NCBI RefSeq assembly: GCF_030247195.1
Contig: NC_080672.1
Span: 9,858,001 to 9,922,000, forward strand
Reading direction: 5' to 3'
Length of the DNA: 64,000 nt
Source: Topomyia yanbarensis
Taxonomy: Eukaryota; Arthropoda; Insecta; Diptera; Culicidae
A program made the translations under genes and the position numbers. The notes below the pieces were generated by a model. It saw nothing but the letters and a program-made list of their open reading frames with translations, ran no database searches and was not told the origin of the DNA. Each line of letters begins with the position of its first letter. The stretch's first letter is position 1. Below are positions 12,010 to 24,582 of the stretch, piece by piece.

Positions 12010-12425
12010 TACTCACTTCGGTGGTAAATTGATGGTACTTGCTGCAAACGTATTCTGCTACTTCTGACTTGAAGTGGTGTGATGTTTCTTTTAGCGTAAC
12101 TTTTTCGGCCTTTGTTGTTTGTGCGATATGTTCATTGAATCTGATTTCTAAATTCCTTTTTGTTTATCCGATATATACTTCGTTACAGTGTGGTCAAATT
12201 ATTTTATAGATTCCTGATTTGCTTAATCCTTCAATCGAGTCTTTCGTTGGTCCTGATTTTGTTTTGAGTTGGTTATTTCTACTGCTGAAGACGAGATCTA
12301 TACCAAATTATCTGATTTTCGGGCAAAGTGTTCTTGTTATAGTCCCATCATATTTTATTGATATCCTTCGTAGTTCTTCCGTGACGGGACTTTTGAAGCA
12401 TACAAGCATTAGAAATAAGTAACGC
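12010..12425 (-). pseudogene. Penelope-like element relic with GIY-YIG endonuclease
   Basis: Read on the minus strand, 12240-12425 resembles the end of a Penelope RT (VTEELRRISIKYDG, then SSRNNQLKTKSGP). At about 12150-12235 it reads SKSGIYKII, PHCNEVYIG and TKRNLEIRFNEH, the GIY and YIG strands and the following R/E motif of the GIY-YIG nuclease. Two stops break the frame and the expected Cys pair is partly lost. It is a short, dead fragment. Confidence 0.75.
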
Positions 12426-13090
12426 TGCATGGATTTGATATAATTTGATTAATTGGCTACTCACATGCACGGGAAAAATCGCACCACAAACCCTTCGTTC
12501 ACCATTCACCAAGCTATGCGACAAACATTCGCAAGTGAAGATTTCGCACTGCCCCTAGAATCTCAAGGTTCATCGTTCGTTCGCAGTTTGCCCATCTAGT
12601 GACCTGTTATGAAACTTTAAGAGGCTTTTCGCTTTCTGTGTTATTTATGGTTAATTAGTGAGAACAAAATTTTGGGTACTTTGTGATCCACAGTTAGCGA
12701 CAGTCGCGCGAGTCAACGAATTTTCCCACACCTGCCCACACATATAAACATGAAAGAATTCATTATAGTGGCGTGAAGTTATAAAGTAAGAGCATTTTCG
12801 CTGTCCTGATGTATTTTTTGGAATTTTGGGGATTATAAATTCGCTGTTTGAATAATTCAGAACCTCCAAAGCTATAGTACCCTAAAAATCTTCAACATAC
12901 GGTACTTTGTGAGATATTCGTTTTGATGGAAAACATTCCGTAATTTTCATAGCAAGCAAGGTAAAACCCTAACGCTGGAACTATTGTTTATAAGAATAAG
13001 AAAGCATTAGAGAAGCTTTTCATATTAGGCAAATTAAACAGAGATGCAAATTACTTTTCGGAGTACATTTAAGTACATTTGAGTGCTGAA
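12426..13090. other. Non-coding stretch, nothing recognised
   Basis: I find no frame with recognisable motifs and no repeat boundary between the Penelope-like relic and the RTE relic. Confidence 0.4.
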
Positions 13091-15190
13091 TCTTTTGTCG
13101 GCGAATACCAAAGCGGGTTATCAGAAGGACGATGAACGATGAACCAGAAGTTTACTCTACACAGAATTGTGAATTTGTTCCTGGGAATATAAATCAGATT
13201 GTGGATTTCAAGGCAGTGTATGATTCAGTGAAACAAAAAAAACTTTGCCAGATAACGCTTGAACATGGTTTTCCGACAAAACTGATTTAGTTGATTCGAA
13301 TGTTGCTGGATGGATCAAAATAGTCGGAGAGATAGCCGACTCGTTTGTGACATTAGATTGATTGAAGCAGAGAATCGGACTGACTTTAAACTCTTCTGAC
13401 AAGACAATGTACATGGCGAACGATGTTGGTTTCGAGGAGGAAATTGATTGAGAAACGGTATGAGGTTATCCACGAATATACAGGGTGTTTGGTTCATGGT
13501 TAAGAACCTCGCGGGGGGTGATAGAATGTCATATTTGGAGAAAAAATTGTTCTACACATACCATCAAATCTCAACCGTTACAGAGTTATTGGACTTTTTG
13601 TGTAAAAAACTTATTTGCCTTAAAATACCTCTAGCTTTAAAAGTATACTTTTTATTTTAAATCTTCTAGTTCCATTCGAAAGGTGGGAAAATTTCCAATT
13701 AATGGTGTTCTCATATCTTTTAGTTAATTAGTTTTAATTACCTTTTAGCTGCAAAGTAGTTAAAAGTTAGTGTTTTTGAGGATGTTTTTGCTAATTTTCT
13801 CGAAATAATGAAGTATGATTATAGCAATAGCCACTATCCAAAAGTTGGATTTTAGGACGATTCATAATTTGTTCTTGGACGTCACATTCCTATCTCTTCT
13901 CATTTCTTTGTAATTTCATTGCTATACTTTTCCTGTAACCGACTTGCAAGTGCTTAAAAGACTCTAATCTAAAAAATATGCTTTATATCGTTATTTAAAA
14001 GATTTCATTGGAAAGCTGAGAAAATTTTCTGTCAGCGTATGTACAAATATCTTTTAGTTAAGTGTACTAAATATTTTTTTACTAACGAAAAAACTCAAAA
14101 TTTGTGTTTTTTTGAGTTTTTTGTATTCTAATTATTAATCAACAAAATTTATCGTTACTATTGTTCATTTGATGCCCCTTAATGTTCTCTATAGCTTTTT
14201 ATTTGACACTTTATCTATATCTCTTTTCATTTTGCTGCTATTTAATAGTTAACACAGCATGACCTCGCCACAAATGTAATGGATTCGAAATCGTTATTTT
14301 TGCATATGAAACGATGTGATAAAAACGATTTTGCGTCGAAACCAAAAGAAATAATTGAATGGAGTCAAAAAAAGAACTGTAGAACTTACTGATATGCATT
14401 ATTTCTGTGATAATAATGGTAATGTTTATTATTTACTATTTTAAGAAAATTAACGAAATTCTAATAATAGCACTAATTTTAAACTAATTTACTTCTAAAA
14501 GAATACTAAATTCAAAAAGTACAATAAGTGCCATATTTTTTCAATTAAAGCTGGTATCAGTGAAATGTGTATCATGTCAAAGAACAAATTACGCAGCTTT
14601 TCAAGACTAACAATCTGGATTATTAAAATGATGAGGTTTACTATTAGGATTTTCAAGAAATGAACGAAAAATCGATTAAAATTGTTTAATTTTCAATAAA
14701 TTACTTTGAAAAGGCTACTTAAACTCATTAGCTGAAACATGTGAGGGCATCACTCAATGCGAAATTTTCTCACGGGACCTAAAATATTTGAAATACAAAG
14801 TATACTTTTTGAGTAAGAGGTATTTTAAGACAAATAAGTTTTTAACACAAAAAGTTCATTAACTTTGTAATGTTTAAGATTTGATGGTATGTGTAGAACA
14901 ATTATTGTTTCAAAATATGACAGTCTATCACCCTCGAGAGGTTCTTAACCATGAACCAAACACCCTGTATCTGGCATACTAATGACATGTGACAACGATG
15001 TTGGCCGCGCGGGTAAAGGGCGTGATGGGGCTGCTCGTTGTATTTTCTATGGTTCGCATAATCTGTTAAAGTCCCGTAGCCTACAGACGTGCCCACAACT
15101 TCTTCTGTTAAAATGGCTGATACTCCCTGTTGCTCTGTACGGGCATGGGCGTTGAAGGAAGTAGACTAGTGAGTGCTCGGTAAGGAACCA
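13090..15190 (+). pseudogene. RTE-like retrotransposon relic, split by palindromic element
   Basis: Before the insertion the plus-strand frames read GEYQSGLSEG, DFKAVYDSVKQKKLCQITLE (RT catalytic block with the first Asp) and LKQRIGLTLNSSDKTMYMAN. After the insertion (14968 onward) they read GRAGKGRDGAARCIFYGSHN, LLKSRSLQTC and LPVALYGHG, the standard C-terminal RT stretch of RTE elements. Frameshifts and stops are frequent. The 1,487-bp element at 13481-14967 lies exactly between these two parts. Total length is far below a complete RTE, so both ends are lost. Confidence 0.75.
13481..14967. mobile_element. 1,487-bp palindromic MITE with TA duplication
   Basis: The ends are CAGGGTGTTTGGTTCATGGT and its complement, flanked by TA on both sides. 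The inverted similarity is strong over about the first 60 bp and continues, more diverged, for at least 200 bp (for example the AAAGTATACTTTTT blocks at about 13638 and 14800). No transposase frame is present. The TA duplication suggests mobilisation by a Tc1/mariner-type transposase. Confidence 0.85.
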
Positions 15191-16680
15191 TAGTAACAAT
15201 TGAGGTTTTACGGCACTCTTGAAGCGCTTCTTAAAACATTGAATGCACTTGTAGTGTGCTGCAAAACTATAAATGCTACTTGGGAAGTCTACGATGAAGT
15301 AAATAACTTTAAAATACATTCGTGTCTGAGTCGATGGCCACGATGATGATGATGATGCTCAGAACTTTTTAATGAAAGAAGGTAAATGTTCGGTAGCTTG
15401 AAGCATATGGTTAGTATTAAAAATGACAAGCCACTTCATTCCAAGGTTATCAAAATATCAAAAAAAAAATAATATAAAAGATCCGGAAATCTTCTCTTAC
15501 ACGGAAACGATTTCGATCATATAACAAGTAAATAAAACTGATAGACTAAAAACAACTTGAGTGTGCTGAGATCGCAAAAGACTAGCTCCTTGAACTAAAA
15601 ATAAAGACTTAATTTCATAAAAAAATTAATACAACTAACGTTTTAGTGGGAAAGGTCCGCATACATTTTGTACATGATGTAATCTGGTTTTCAATTAAAA
15701 CGTAAAATTCGTTGATCAGATTAAAATTACTGTCTCAAAGGGTCAATGAGCAATCTATATCAACCATAATAGTCCAAATTTTCACAAACAAAAACTAACG
15801 ATCGGAGTGCAAACTTTTCTGCAATTAATAAATAATAGACAAAACTTGCCTATCGAATGAGAAACTTCGTCCGTTGATCGTAACACTTTCCAAAAGCCGA
15901 AGTGAGGACGAGGCATTCACTAAAAAAATCCCCTCCGCTAGATACGAGAGACGAACTTGTTAGAAAAAGAGCAAAATGTCAACCCCTTCTGTAGCAACAA
16001 AAAAACTGCTGGAAAAAATCTCCATCCAGCCACCACCGTCATCGCAGTAGGCCTACGGTGATATGCGAGTGGAATAAAGAAAATCGAATCGGAAAAGGGC
16101 AAACGAGCCAACGGTCGGAACCGACCGTGAGTGGGGCAGCGAGTAGAGAGCACCGAATAAAAAAAAATTGAAAAAGAGTTCAATCGCGGAGGGTAACCTC
16201 CTCCATCGTAGAAAAAACATCACGGCCTCCTTCGAACAAACGGTGAACATTGGGTGAGTGAGTACCCCAAACCCCAAAGTCGCGTCGGTATCCTCTTAGC
16301 GGGTGTACCGATTCCGCGAGCAGGTAGAAAACATCAGACTTGTGATGACCATCAAACCAGACCAGACGCAGGCAACAATAACGAATAAACATCATTCATT
16401 ATGTATTGCATGTTGGGCGCGATAAAGTGGCGCACAGAATGGGCAAACGACCACCACCCTTGTTCGCAAAACGATTCGAAACGAATGAATTCTGTGTAAA
16501 ATTTGCATTTTTTTCAACTGGAAGCGATTTATGGGTGAGATTGGCGGTATTTTGCCTGTGTTTCTCAGTTTTCAGTTCTCATTGACCAGTTCTCTTTTAT
16601 CGTTACTGAATTGTCCATTCTATACTCTAAATTCCTAATGCCAATTTTAAACTAATAATTCTAGAACTCAAGCGGAATGC
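15190..16680. other. Non-coding; island of unique-looking sequence from about 15.84 kb
   Basis: The first half is AT-rich with no feature. From about 15840 the base composition becomes balanced and no repeats are obvious, as in mosquito promoter or 5' UTR regions. No exon with good splice sites and a coding motif was found. Near 16560-16680 degenerate TTCTCA-like heptamers announce the satellite that follows. Confidence 0.35.
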
Positions 16681-16681
16681 T

Positions 16682-19507
16682 CAATTGTCAGTTCTCAATT
16701 CTCAATTCTCAATTCTCATTTCTCAATTCTCAATTCTCAATTCTCAATTCTCAATTCTCAATTCTCAATTCTCAATTCTCAATTCTCAATTCTCAATCCT
16801 CAATTCTCAATTCTCAATTCTCAATTCTCAATTCTCAATTCTCAATTCTCAATTCTCAATTCTCAATTCTCAATTCTCAATTCTCAATTCTCAACTCTCA
16901 ATTCTCAATTCTCAATTCTCAATTCTCAATTCTCAATTCTCAATTCTCAATTCTCAATTCTCAATTCTCAATTCTCAATTCTCAATTCTCAATTCTCATT
17001 TCTCAATTCTCAATTCTCAATTCTCAATTCTCAATTCTCAATTCTCAATTCTCAATTCTCAATTCTCAATTCTCAATTCTCAATTCTCAATTCTCAATTC
17101 TCAATCCTCAATTCTCAATTCTCAATTCTCAATCCTCAACTCTCAATTCTCAATTCTCAATTCTCAATTCTCAATTCTCAATTCTCAATTCTCAATTCTC
17201 AATTCTCAATTCTCAATTCTCAATTCTCAATTCTCAATTCTCAATTCTCAATTCTCAATTCTCAATTCTCAATTCTCAATTCTCAATTCTCAATTCTCAA
17301 TTCTCAATTCTCAATTCTCAATTCTCATTTCTCATTTCTCATTTCTCATTTCTCATTTCTCATTTCTCATTTCTCATTTCTCATTTCTCATTTCTCATTT
17401 CTCATTTCTCATTTCTCATTTCTCATTTCTCATTTCTCATTTCTCATTTCTCATTTCTCATTTCTCATTTCTCATTTCTCATTTCTCATTTCTCATTTCT
17501 CATTTCTCATTTCTCATTTCTCATTTCTCATTTCTCATTTCTCATTTCTCATTTCTCATTTCTCATTTCTCATTTCTCATTTCTCATTTCTCATTTCTCA
17601 TTTCTCATTTCTCATTTCTCATTTCTCATTTCTCATTTCTCATTTCTCATTTCTCATTTCTCATTTCTCATTTCTCATTTCTCATTTCTCATTTCTCATT
17701 TCTCATTTCTCATTTCTCATTTCTCATTTCTCATTTCTCATTTCTCATTTCTCATTTCTCATTTCTCATTTCTCATTTCTCATTTCTCATTTCTCATTTC
17801 TCATTTCTCATTTCTCATTTCTCATTTCTCATTTCTCATTTCTCATTTCTCATTTCTCATTTCTCATTTCTCATTTCTCATTACTCATTTCTCATTTCTC
17901 ATTTCTCATTTCTCATTTCTCATTTCTCATTTCTCATTTCTCATTTCTCATTTCTCATTTCTCATTTCTCATTTCTCATTTCTCATTTCTCATTTCTCAT
18001 TTCTCATTTCTCATTTCTCATTTCTCATTTCTCATTTCTCATTTCTCATTTCTCATTTCTCATTTCTCATTTCTCATTTCTCATTTCTCATTTCTCATTT
18101 CTCATTTCTTATTTCTCATTTCTCATTTCTCATTTCTCATTTCTCATTTCTCATTTCTCATTTCTCATTTCTCATTTCTCATTTCTCATTTCTCATTTCT
18201 CATTTCTCATTTCTCATTTCTCATTTCTCATTTCTCATTTCTCATTTCTCATTTCTCATTTCTCATTTCTCATTTCTCATTTCTCATTTCTCATTTCTCA
18301 TTTCTCATTTCTCATTTCTCATTTCTCATTTCTCATTTCTCATTTCTCATTTCTCATTTCTCATTTCTCATTTCTCATTTCTCATTTCTCATTTCTCATT
18401 TCTCATTTCTCATTTCTCATTTCTCATTTCTCATTTCTCATTTCTCATTTCTCATTTCTCATTTCTCATTTCTCATTTCTCATTTCTCATTTCTCATTTC
18501 TCATTTCTCATTTCTCATTTCTCATTTCTCATTTCTCATTTCTCATTTCTCATTTCTCATTTCTCATTTCTCATTTCTCATTTCTCATTTCTCATTTCTC
18601 ATTTCTCATTTCTCATTTCTCATTTCTCATTTCTCATTTCTCATTTCTCATTTCCCATTTCTCATTTCTCATTTCTCATTTCTCATTTCTCATTTCTCAT
18701 TTCTCATTTCTCATTTCTCATTTCTCATTTCTCATTTCTCATTTCTCATTTCTCATTTCTCATTTCTCATTTCTCATTTCTCATTTCTCATTTCTCATTT
18801 CTCATTTCTCATTTCTCATTTCTCATTTCTCATTTCTCATTTCTCATTTCTCATTTCTCATTTCTCATTTCTCATTTCTCATTTCTCATTTCTCATTTCT
18901 CATTTCTCATTTCTCATTTCTCATTTCTCATTTCTCATTTCTCATTTCTCATTTCTCATTTCTCATTTCTCATTTCTCATTTCTCATTTCTCATTTCTCA
19001 TTTCTCATTTCTCATTTCTCATTTCTCATTTCTCATTTCTCATTTCTCATTTCTCATTTCTCATTTCTCATTTCTCATTTCTCATTTCTCATTTCTCATT
19101 TCTCATTTCTCAATTCTCAATTCTCAATTCTCAATTCTCAATTCTCAATTCTCAATTCTCAATTCTCAATTCTCAATTCTCAATTCTCAATTCTCAATTC
19201 TCAATTCTCAATTCTCAATTCTCAATTCTTAATTCTTAATTCTCAATTCTCAATTCTCAATTCTCAATTCTCAATTCTCAATTCTCAATTCTCAATTCTC
19301 AATTCTCAATTCTCAATTCTCAATTCTCAATTCTCAATTCTCAATTCTCAATTCTCAATTCTCAATTCTCAATTCTCAATTCTCAATTCTCAATTCTCAA
19401 TTCTCAATTCTCAATTCTCAATTCTCAATTCTCAATTCTCAATTCTCAATTCTCAATTCTCAATTCTCAATTCTCAATTCTCAATTCTCAATTCTCAATT
19501 CTCAATT
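16682..19507 (+). repeat. 2.8-kb heptanucleotide tandem array in three blocks
   Basis: The array is built from 7-bp units in three blocks: TTCTCAA from about 16685 to 17321, TTCTCAT from 17322 to 19106, and TTCTCAA again from 19107 to about 19507. The middle block is 1,785 bp, 255 units, with only a few substitutions (near 17883, 18109 and 18654). Neither unit creates a stop in any forward frame, so long spurious open frames of Phe, Ser, Leu and Ile-rich repeats run across it. It is not a gene. Confidence 0.98.
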
Positions 19508-21170
19508 TTCAAATCTCTATTCTTAATTTTCAATTTGCGAATATCTAACCTCAGTTGTAAATTCTCACTTCTGTTAGTCACCTCTTATGGAAAACCATTT
19601 ATTTTGCAAAAATGAGGTTTCCTATGACGTAAGTGTCATTTCTGTTAGCCGCGGCTATGCGAGGAAAAATTAGAAAAAAAAAAGCACGACTCAAAGCCTA
19701 CTGAAGAGCGGTACATGCGTGTAGCGCAAACACATGCGTTAGTGTTCGACATAGGAGGCACTGCCGCACCACTAAAAAACAACCTTCGCAGTGCCTAGCA
19801 ACCGGTCGGGTCGGGAGTAGGAAAATAAATCCTAGATAAAAAAGAAAGTAATAGTTGCATAGACCAGGGAAAACCAACACTTGCATTTGTTTCAATCGTT
19901 TTTTCTTGACCACACATCACAGCTTCCATCATTTCTGGCCCCGATGGCAGTAGCGTCCAAAGCGAACTACGAGCAAAGCTCGTGAACGAATCAGGCAGCT
20001 ACCACCCTCCCGTCGACTACTACTGATTTCGCGGTTCTGACAGGAAAAAAAAGCAAACGACCCCGCGAACCAACCGAAAATATTATGCCAAACGATACGA
20101 AATCGTTGCCACTGGAAGGAAGGAAAAACGCACACACATCCCCCACCGCTTGGTAAAGTCAGTGATTGCGATTCTTTTGCGGCACACCAAAAGCACAAGT
20201 GTGCGAAATCATCATCATCGAAACAAACGAACTGGACAAAAAATATAACGGCTCAGCCTCCATGACCAAGCAGCCACACAAAAAATCTTTCGTCCACCCG
20301 GCCAACCCCCACCCACAGTGGCAAAGCAGCTCTCGAATTGCGTCGATCGGTGGGGCTCCACCGAGAAAGCACAAACGAAAAAAGAAAATGTCTATGCCCG
20401 TCATCCGAACCGAACCAATCGACGCTCGCGAAAATTCAGTTTTTTTCTCGGCGTGTCTAAAAAAAAGTTATGCCATATTATATTGACCAATCGACGGCGA
20501 AAAAAATGCACTCTCATATTTGTGTTTGATGTGTGTTTGTGTGAGTACACGAAGGTGGCTTCCCCGAGAGAAAGATGATGTCCTCCTTCTTTGTAGGCGG
20601 CCGCCTGCTACGATGGTGGCTGAGGTCAAGCGGCGATCGAATCTCACAGTTTGCCGTTGTCCTCCGTTGTTGTGTATTTCCCTCTTCCCAGAGCCTACTA
20701 CAGATCACAACCACGCTATGGAATGCAGTGCGGGAAAACATGATGTAATGAGAGCGGTGGCATGCATGTGACTGCTCTACCTCCTTTGACCGATGATGAT
20801 TAGGGTTGGTGATTATGGTGATCGAAAGGGGTTGAATATAAGGAAAGATTTTAGATACACTACTAATATCTTGTAGTTTGATTGAGACCAATTAATATAG
20901 TTCATATAATCAGAAGTGGAGATATGTCCATTCCAAGAATATTCATGAAGGTTATTCTATCCAAATTACCGAATGAACATTCGGATATAAATGTTGCTCT
21001 AATGATATCTCTTTTTAAAAACAGTTTTTGATGCGTACTCCTGATTCAACTTAAGCAAAATCAATTAACAGGGTTTATTAGGAGACAACTTCTACCAATT
21101 TTGATTCGTTGGTGATTTTCTACGTGGAATTTGGACATAGAGTCAAAAATTATCTTCGAGCTAGAATTTA
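19508..21170. other. Non-coding; unique-looking island to about 20.9 kb
   Basis: Balanced composition, homopolymer runs and no transposon motifs. Several frames of 70-125 codons occur on both strands, but none has a recognisable domain, and overlapping frames of similar length on both strands argue against coding. It might contain untranslated exon or promoter sequence of a gene outside the window. Confidence 0.35.
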
Positions 21171-21171
21171 T

Positions 21172-21348
21172 TTATCATCTATCATCTATCATCTATCATC
21201 TATCATCTATCATCTATCATCTATCATCTATCATCTATCATCTATCATCTATCATCTATCATCTATCATCTATCATCTATCATCTATCATCTATCATCTA
21301 TCATCTATCATCTATCATCTATCATCTATCATCTATCATCTATCATCA
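21172..21348 (+). repeat. Heptanucleotide array (ATCTATC)n
   Basis: About 25 uninterrupted copies of a 7-bp unit (ATCTATC in one rotation) with no visible substitutions. The two open frames crossing it are repeat artefacts. Confidence 0.98.
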
Positions 21349-23470
21349 CATGACTAGAATAGAAATTTTCACCATGTTTCACATTATTTTTTCCAAGCAC
21401 CAATCCCAGTGTACCTTAAAAAGGTTCGTGTTTCACTGCTAGCGCCTACACGTATGCAGAAACGCGAGGTGACACATCAAGTCAGCAAAGCAATACACTT
21501 AATCCTAGTACATACTGGTAAGCATTCAAGTTTTTTTTTCCCAGAACCTCCACTCTATCATTACCATCCCTATTCTTCCTTCCCATTCCTGTTCCAATGC
21601 ATCGCATCACGCTGATAAGAATCGGCTAGCGGTCTCGGTGTTATTAGAAACCGTATTATGTACAATTGCGAGAATCGGACAGAGCGAAGCAGCATGTTGA
21701 TCAACCGATATAATATTTATGTTGCGAGCTATTTATTCTTTTTCCCCTTACTTCCTTCTATGCTATGCATTGACGCTGCTGATTGAGGACAAGCTTATGG
21801 GCGCGCAACCCCCTGCACATAGGCAACCTTCGATGCACAAACAGTCCAACGTACACCACCAAGGACCACGCGGTTGCTTCTATTCGGCGGTCGCGCACTG
21901 TCAATGTGTGAGTGTACCGCGTGGATTTGTTATCCTCTAAATATAACCGATGACTAGATGACGATGATGACGCGCTCTTGGTTGATCGAGAGAAAAATGA
22001 GCGGTCGCAGAAATGGGGCACGATGTGTTTAGCGCGAGAGCTTTTTTTCCTGACACCTTTCAAAATCCCCTCCAATATAGTTGGTTGGGTGGTCGCATCG
22101 TCATCATCATCATCATCATCATCATCGTCGTCGTCGTCATTGTCATGGCCACGTTGATGTGGTGAAGGGATGCGGGCGGGACAACACACGCATCCACAAC
22201 CGACCGCTTCAATCGATCAGAGAAAGAGAGAAAGTTTCAGCGCCTGTATGTATTCAACTACTACAAAGCTATGGGACCCCCCGACTGATGGAGTGGGTCG
22301 GTCAATTGTGATGTCACATTTGTTTTTCTTATTTCCACACGATTTTTTTTTTTTCGTGTGTGTACACCATATCAGCACAGCCTGCTTGTTCATTTTCTCG
22401 CGGCGTTCGGTTTTTCTATAATCACATTCGGCCTACCGGACGGAGCTCAGCCCTCTCCTTGGCGATATTTTACACATCAGAATAAGAAATAAAAACATGT
22501 ATTTTTCATCTCATTTTTTTTGCAAGCGCATTATTTCGCATTTGGCCTCCTCCCACTGAAAAGCGTTGGTTTCGATGCTGTTGTTGTTGTTGTTCCAGTG
22601 CGGAGACCGCGATAACCAACACACTCCGGCACCGGCGGCTGCGGACGAATCGGTTTGTGCTCACGAGCCTTAGATAAAGTGGGTGCAATTTTTCAGCGGA
22701 TTTTTTCCTTTGATCCGCCACTCTGCTGATGTCGGAACGCGCGAATAGGCAGGTTTTGGGATTGCAGGCTGAAAACAGAGGCGATTTGCATTTACTTCTG
22801 TGAACTATTGACCCCTCCTTTCCTGGCGGGCAGCGAACTGCTGTATTGCGGCACCATGCGTTGATTGACACAATATAAAGAACAAACAAGCTGGCAATTT
22901 ATGAATTTTCTACCAAACCGACCAGAGGGATATGGCCGTTACTGATGTGGCAGTTGTTTTGTTGGGATAGAAGTCCGATGTGACGTGGGGCGGGACGGGG
23001 CTGTTTGACGAAAAACGGACTTTCTTTTTCCTCCCTGGTTGGGCAGTGTTCTTTTTTGTTTCGAATCTATTTGGCAACAAACGAAGCGTTTTCTTTCTGC
23101 GCTGAAGTGGAAAACGCATTGAAGAGTGAGGCGGGAGTCGCGGCAGCTACTTGTTGCTTTTAGTTATTTTATTTTTATACGTATATACGGATTGGGAGCT
23201 GACGGTGAGAATAAAAGTGGATACTTCGTGGAGAGTTCAATTCCAACATTCACTGAAAGCCGTCGGCACGTTGAATTTTCATGATTAGAAATTTACAGGA
23301 AAATAGCAAACTGTGAAAATCGAGTTACCATGGAAAGAGCCTTCAATAAAGTTATGCTGATCTCGGTTTTAGATCAGAGTAGACCGACTTCGCTCTAATA
23401 TTTACACAACCCATACAAAAGTGACAACTCGGTAGGAACTGGAGAGCTTTAGTACGTGATGTGATCTAAA
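21349..23470. other. Non-coding; unique-looking island with microsatellites
   Basis: Balanced composition without transposon similarity, including a (TCA/TCG)n microsatellite at about 22096-22140 whose minus strand encodes an Asp run. No frame shows a known domain. As with the neighbouring islands, an untranslated exon or regulatory region is possible but not shown. Confidence 0.35.
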
Positions 23471-23474
23471 CAGA

Positions 23475-24165
23475 ATGGTTTTAAACCCGAGTAAATGCTC
23501 AATCGTTACGTTCACGCGGAAGCGCCGTCCGACTCAGTTTAACTACCATTTCTTCGGCTCGAGCATTCCAAGACACTCTCACATCAAGGATCTCGGAGTC
23601 ATTATGGATTCGGCACTAACGTTCAAACCACATACTTCATACATTGTAGATAAGGCAACAAGACAGCTTGGGTTCACGTTCCGAATAGTGAAAAACTTCA
23701 GGGACTTATACTGTCTTAAATCGCTTTATTGCGCGTTGGTCCGCTCAACGTTAGAATATTGTTCTGCTGTTTGGAATCCGTACTATCAGAACGGGATTGA
23801 CAGAATCAAGGCTGTCCAACGCCAGTTAACATGCTTCGCCCTTCGACATCTCCCATGACGAAACAGATTCGAACTGCCGAGCTATGAAAACCGTTGCCAG
23901 TTAATACATCTCGGTACACTTAGCATTCTGAGGGACTGCTCTCGAGCCCTGTTCGTCTCAGACTTACTCTCTGCCAGAGTGGATGTCTGAATCTTCAAGC
24001 CCGCGTTCGAGCTCTACGTAATAACTCTCTTCTGCGAGTTCCGTTCAGGAGAACCAATATGCTGTCATGAATGAATTTTTTAAATTTGCAATTGAGAGTT
24101 CTAATGATTCCTATTTCTACTAAAACGATTGAGATTCTTCTGATAATGCTTCATTTCCGTATTTG
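23475..24165 (+). pseudogene. Non-LTR reverse transcriptase C-terminal fragment
   Basis: An open frame of 127 codons (23475-23858) starts LNPSKCSIVTFTRKRRP and continues IKDLGVIMDSALTFKPH, QLGFTFRIVKNF, YCALVRSTLEYCSAVWNPYY and RIKAVQRQ. This is the RT thumb and following region of CR1/Jockey-type elements. After a stop the similarity goes on in the same strand (LPSYENRCQLIHLGTLSI, CSRALFVSDLLSARVDV, then LRVPFRRTN) to about 24165. The sequence is 5'-truncated, as is common for non-LTR copies. A short 3' UTR-like stretch follows. Confidence 0.85.
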
Positions 24166-24582
24166 TGTCTCCTCCCCTTTTCTTTCTTTTGGGAGAGGGA
24201 GAAGAGACCGACAAGTTCATGTAATGCGTTAGAAACGGCTTAAATCTTCTTTATTTTTGATTACCTCAGGCTTAAAGTGTTCGTCCTTCTTGGCAAGAAC
24301 GATCCCAGCTTTTCCCGATCAGGCATATTTTGTGTTAAGCACCTCTCTCAGCTCCTTAAGAAGCTCCAGGGAAAGAGTTGTTACTTCATCCCTAATTGAA
24401 ACAGTTGTGGCTATACCATTCAACGAAAAATTTGGGTTAATTGCCGTAAATAACAGCTTTTTAATAGATCTCTTTTTATTTGGAACTTCCTGTTTAATTT
24501 CTGCGCTTTAGAAATAACTCTAATTGGGATTAACGGATTTTTTGATTTAGCGTTCTTAAAAATTTGTGTTACCACTATCCAT

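Noticed and set aside
16677..19615. Two open frames of 851 and 976 codons with [14 protein letters not shown] repeats
   Set aside because: They are translations of a 7-bp satellite that happens to contain no forward stop in any frame. Neighbouring frames are equally open and there is no gene context.
21109..21442. Frames of SSIIYHL repeats
   Set aside because: Translation of the (ATCTATC)n array.
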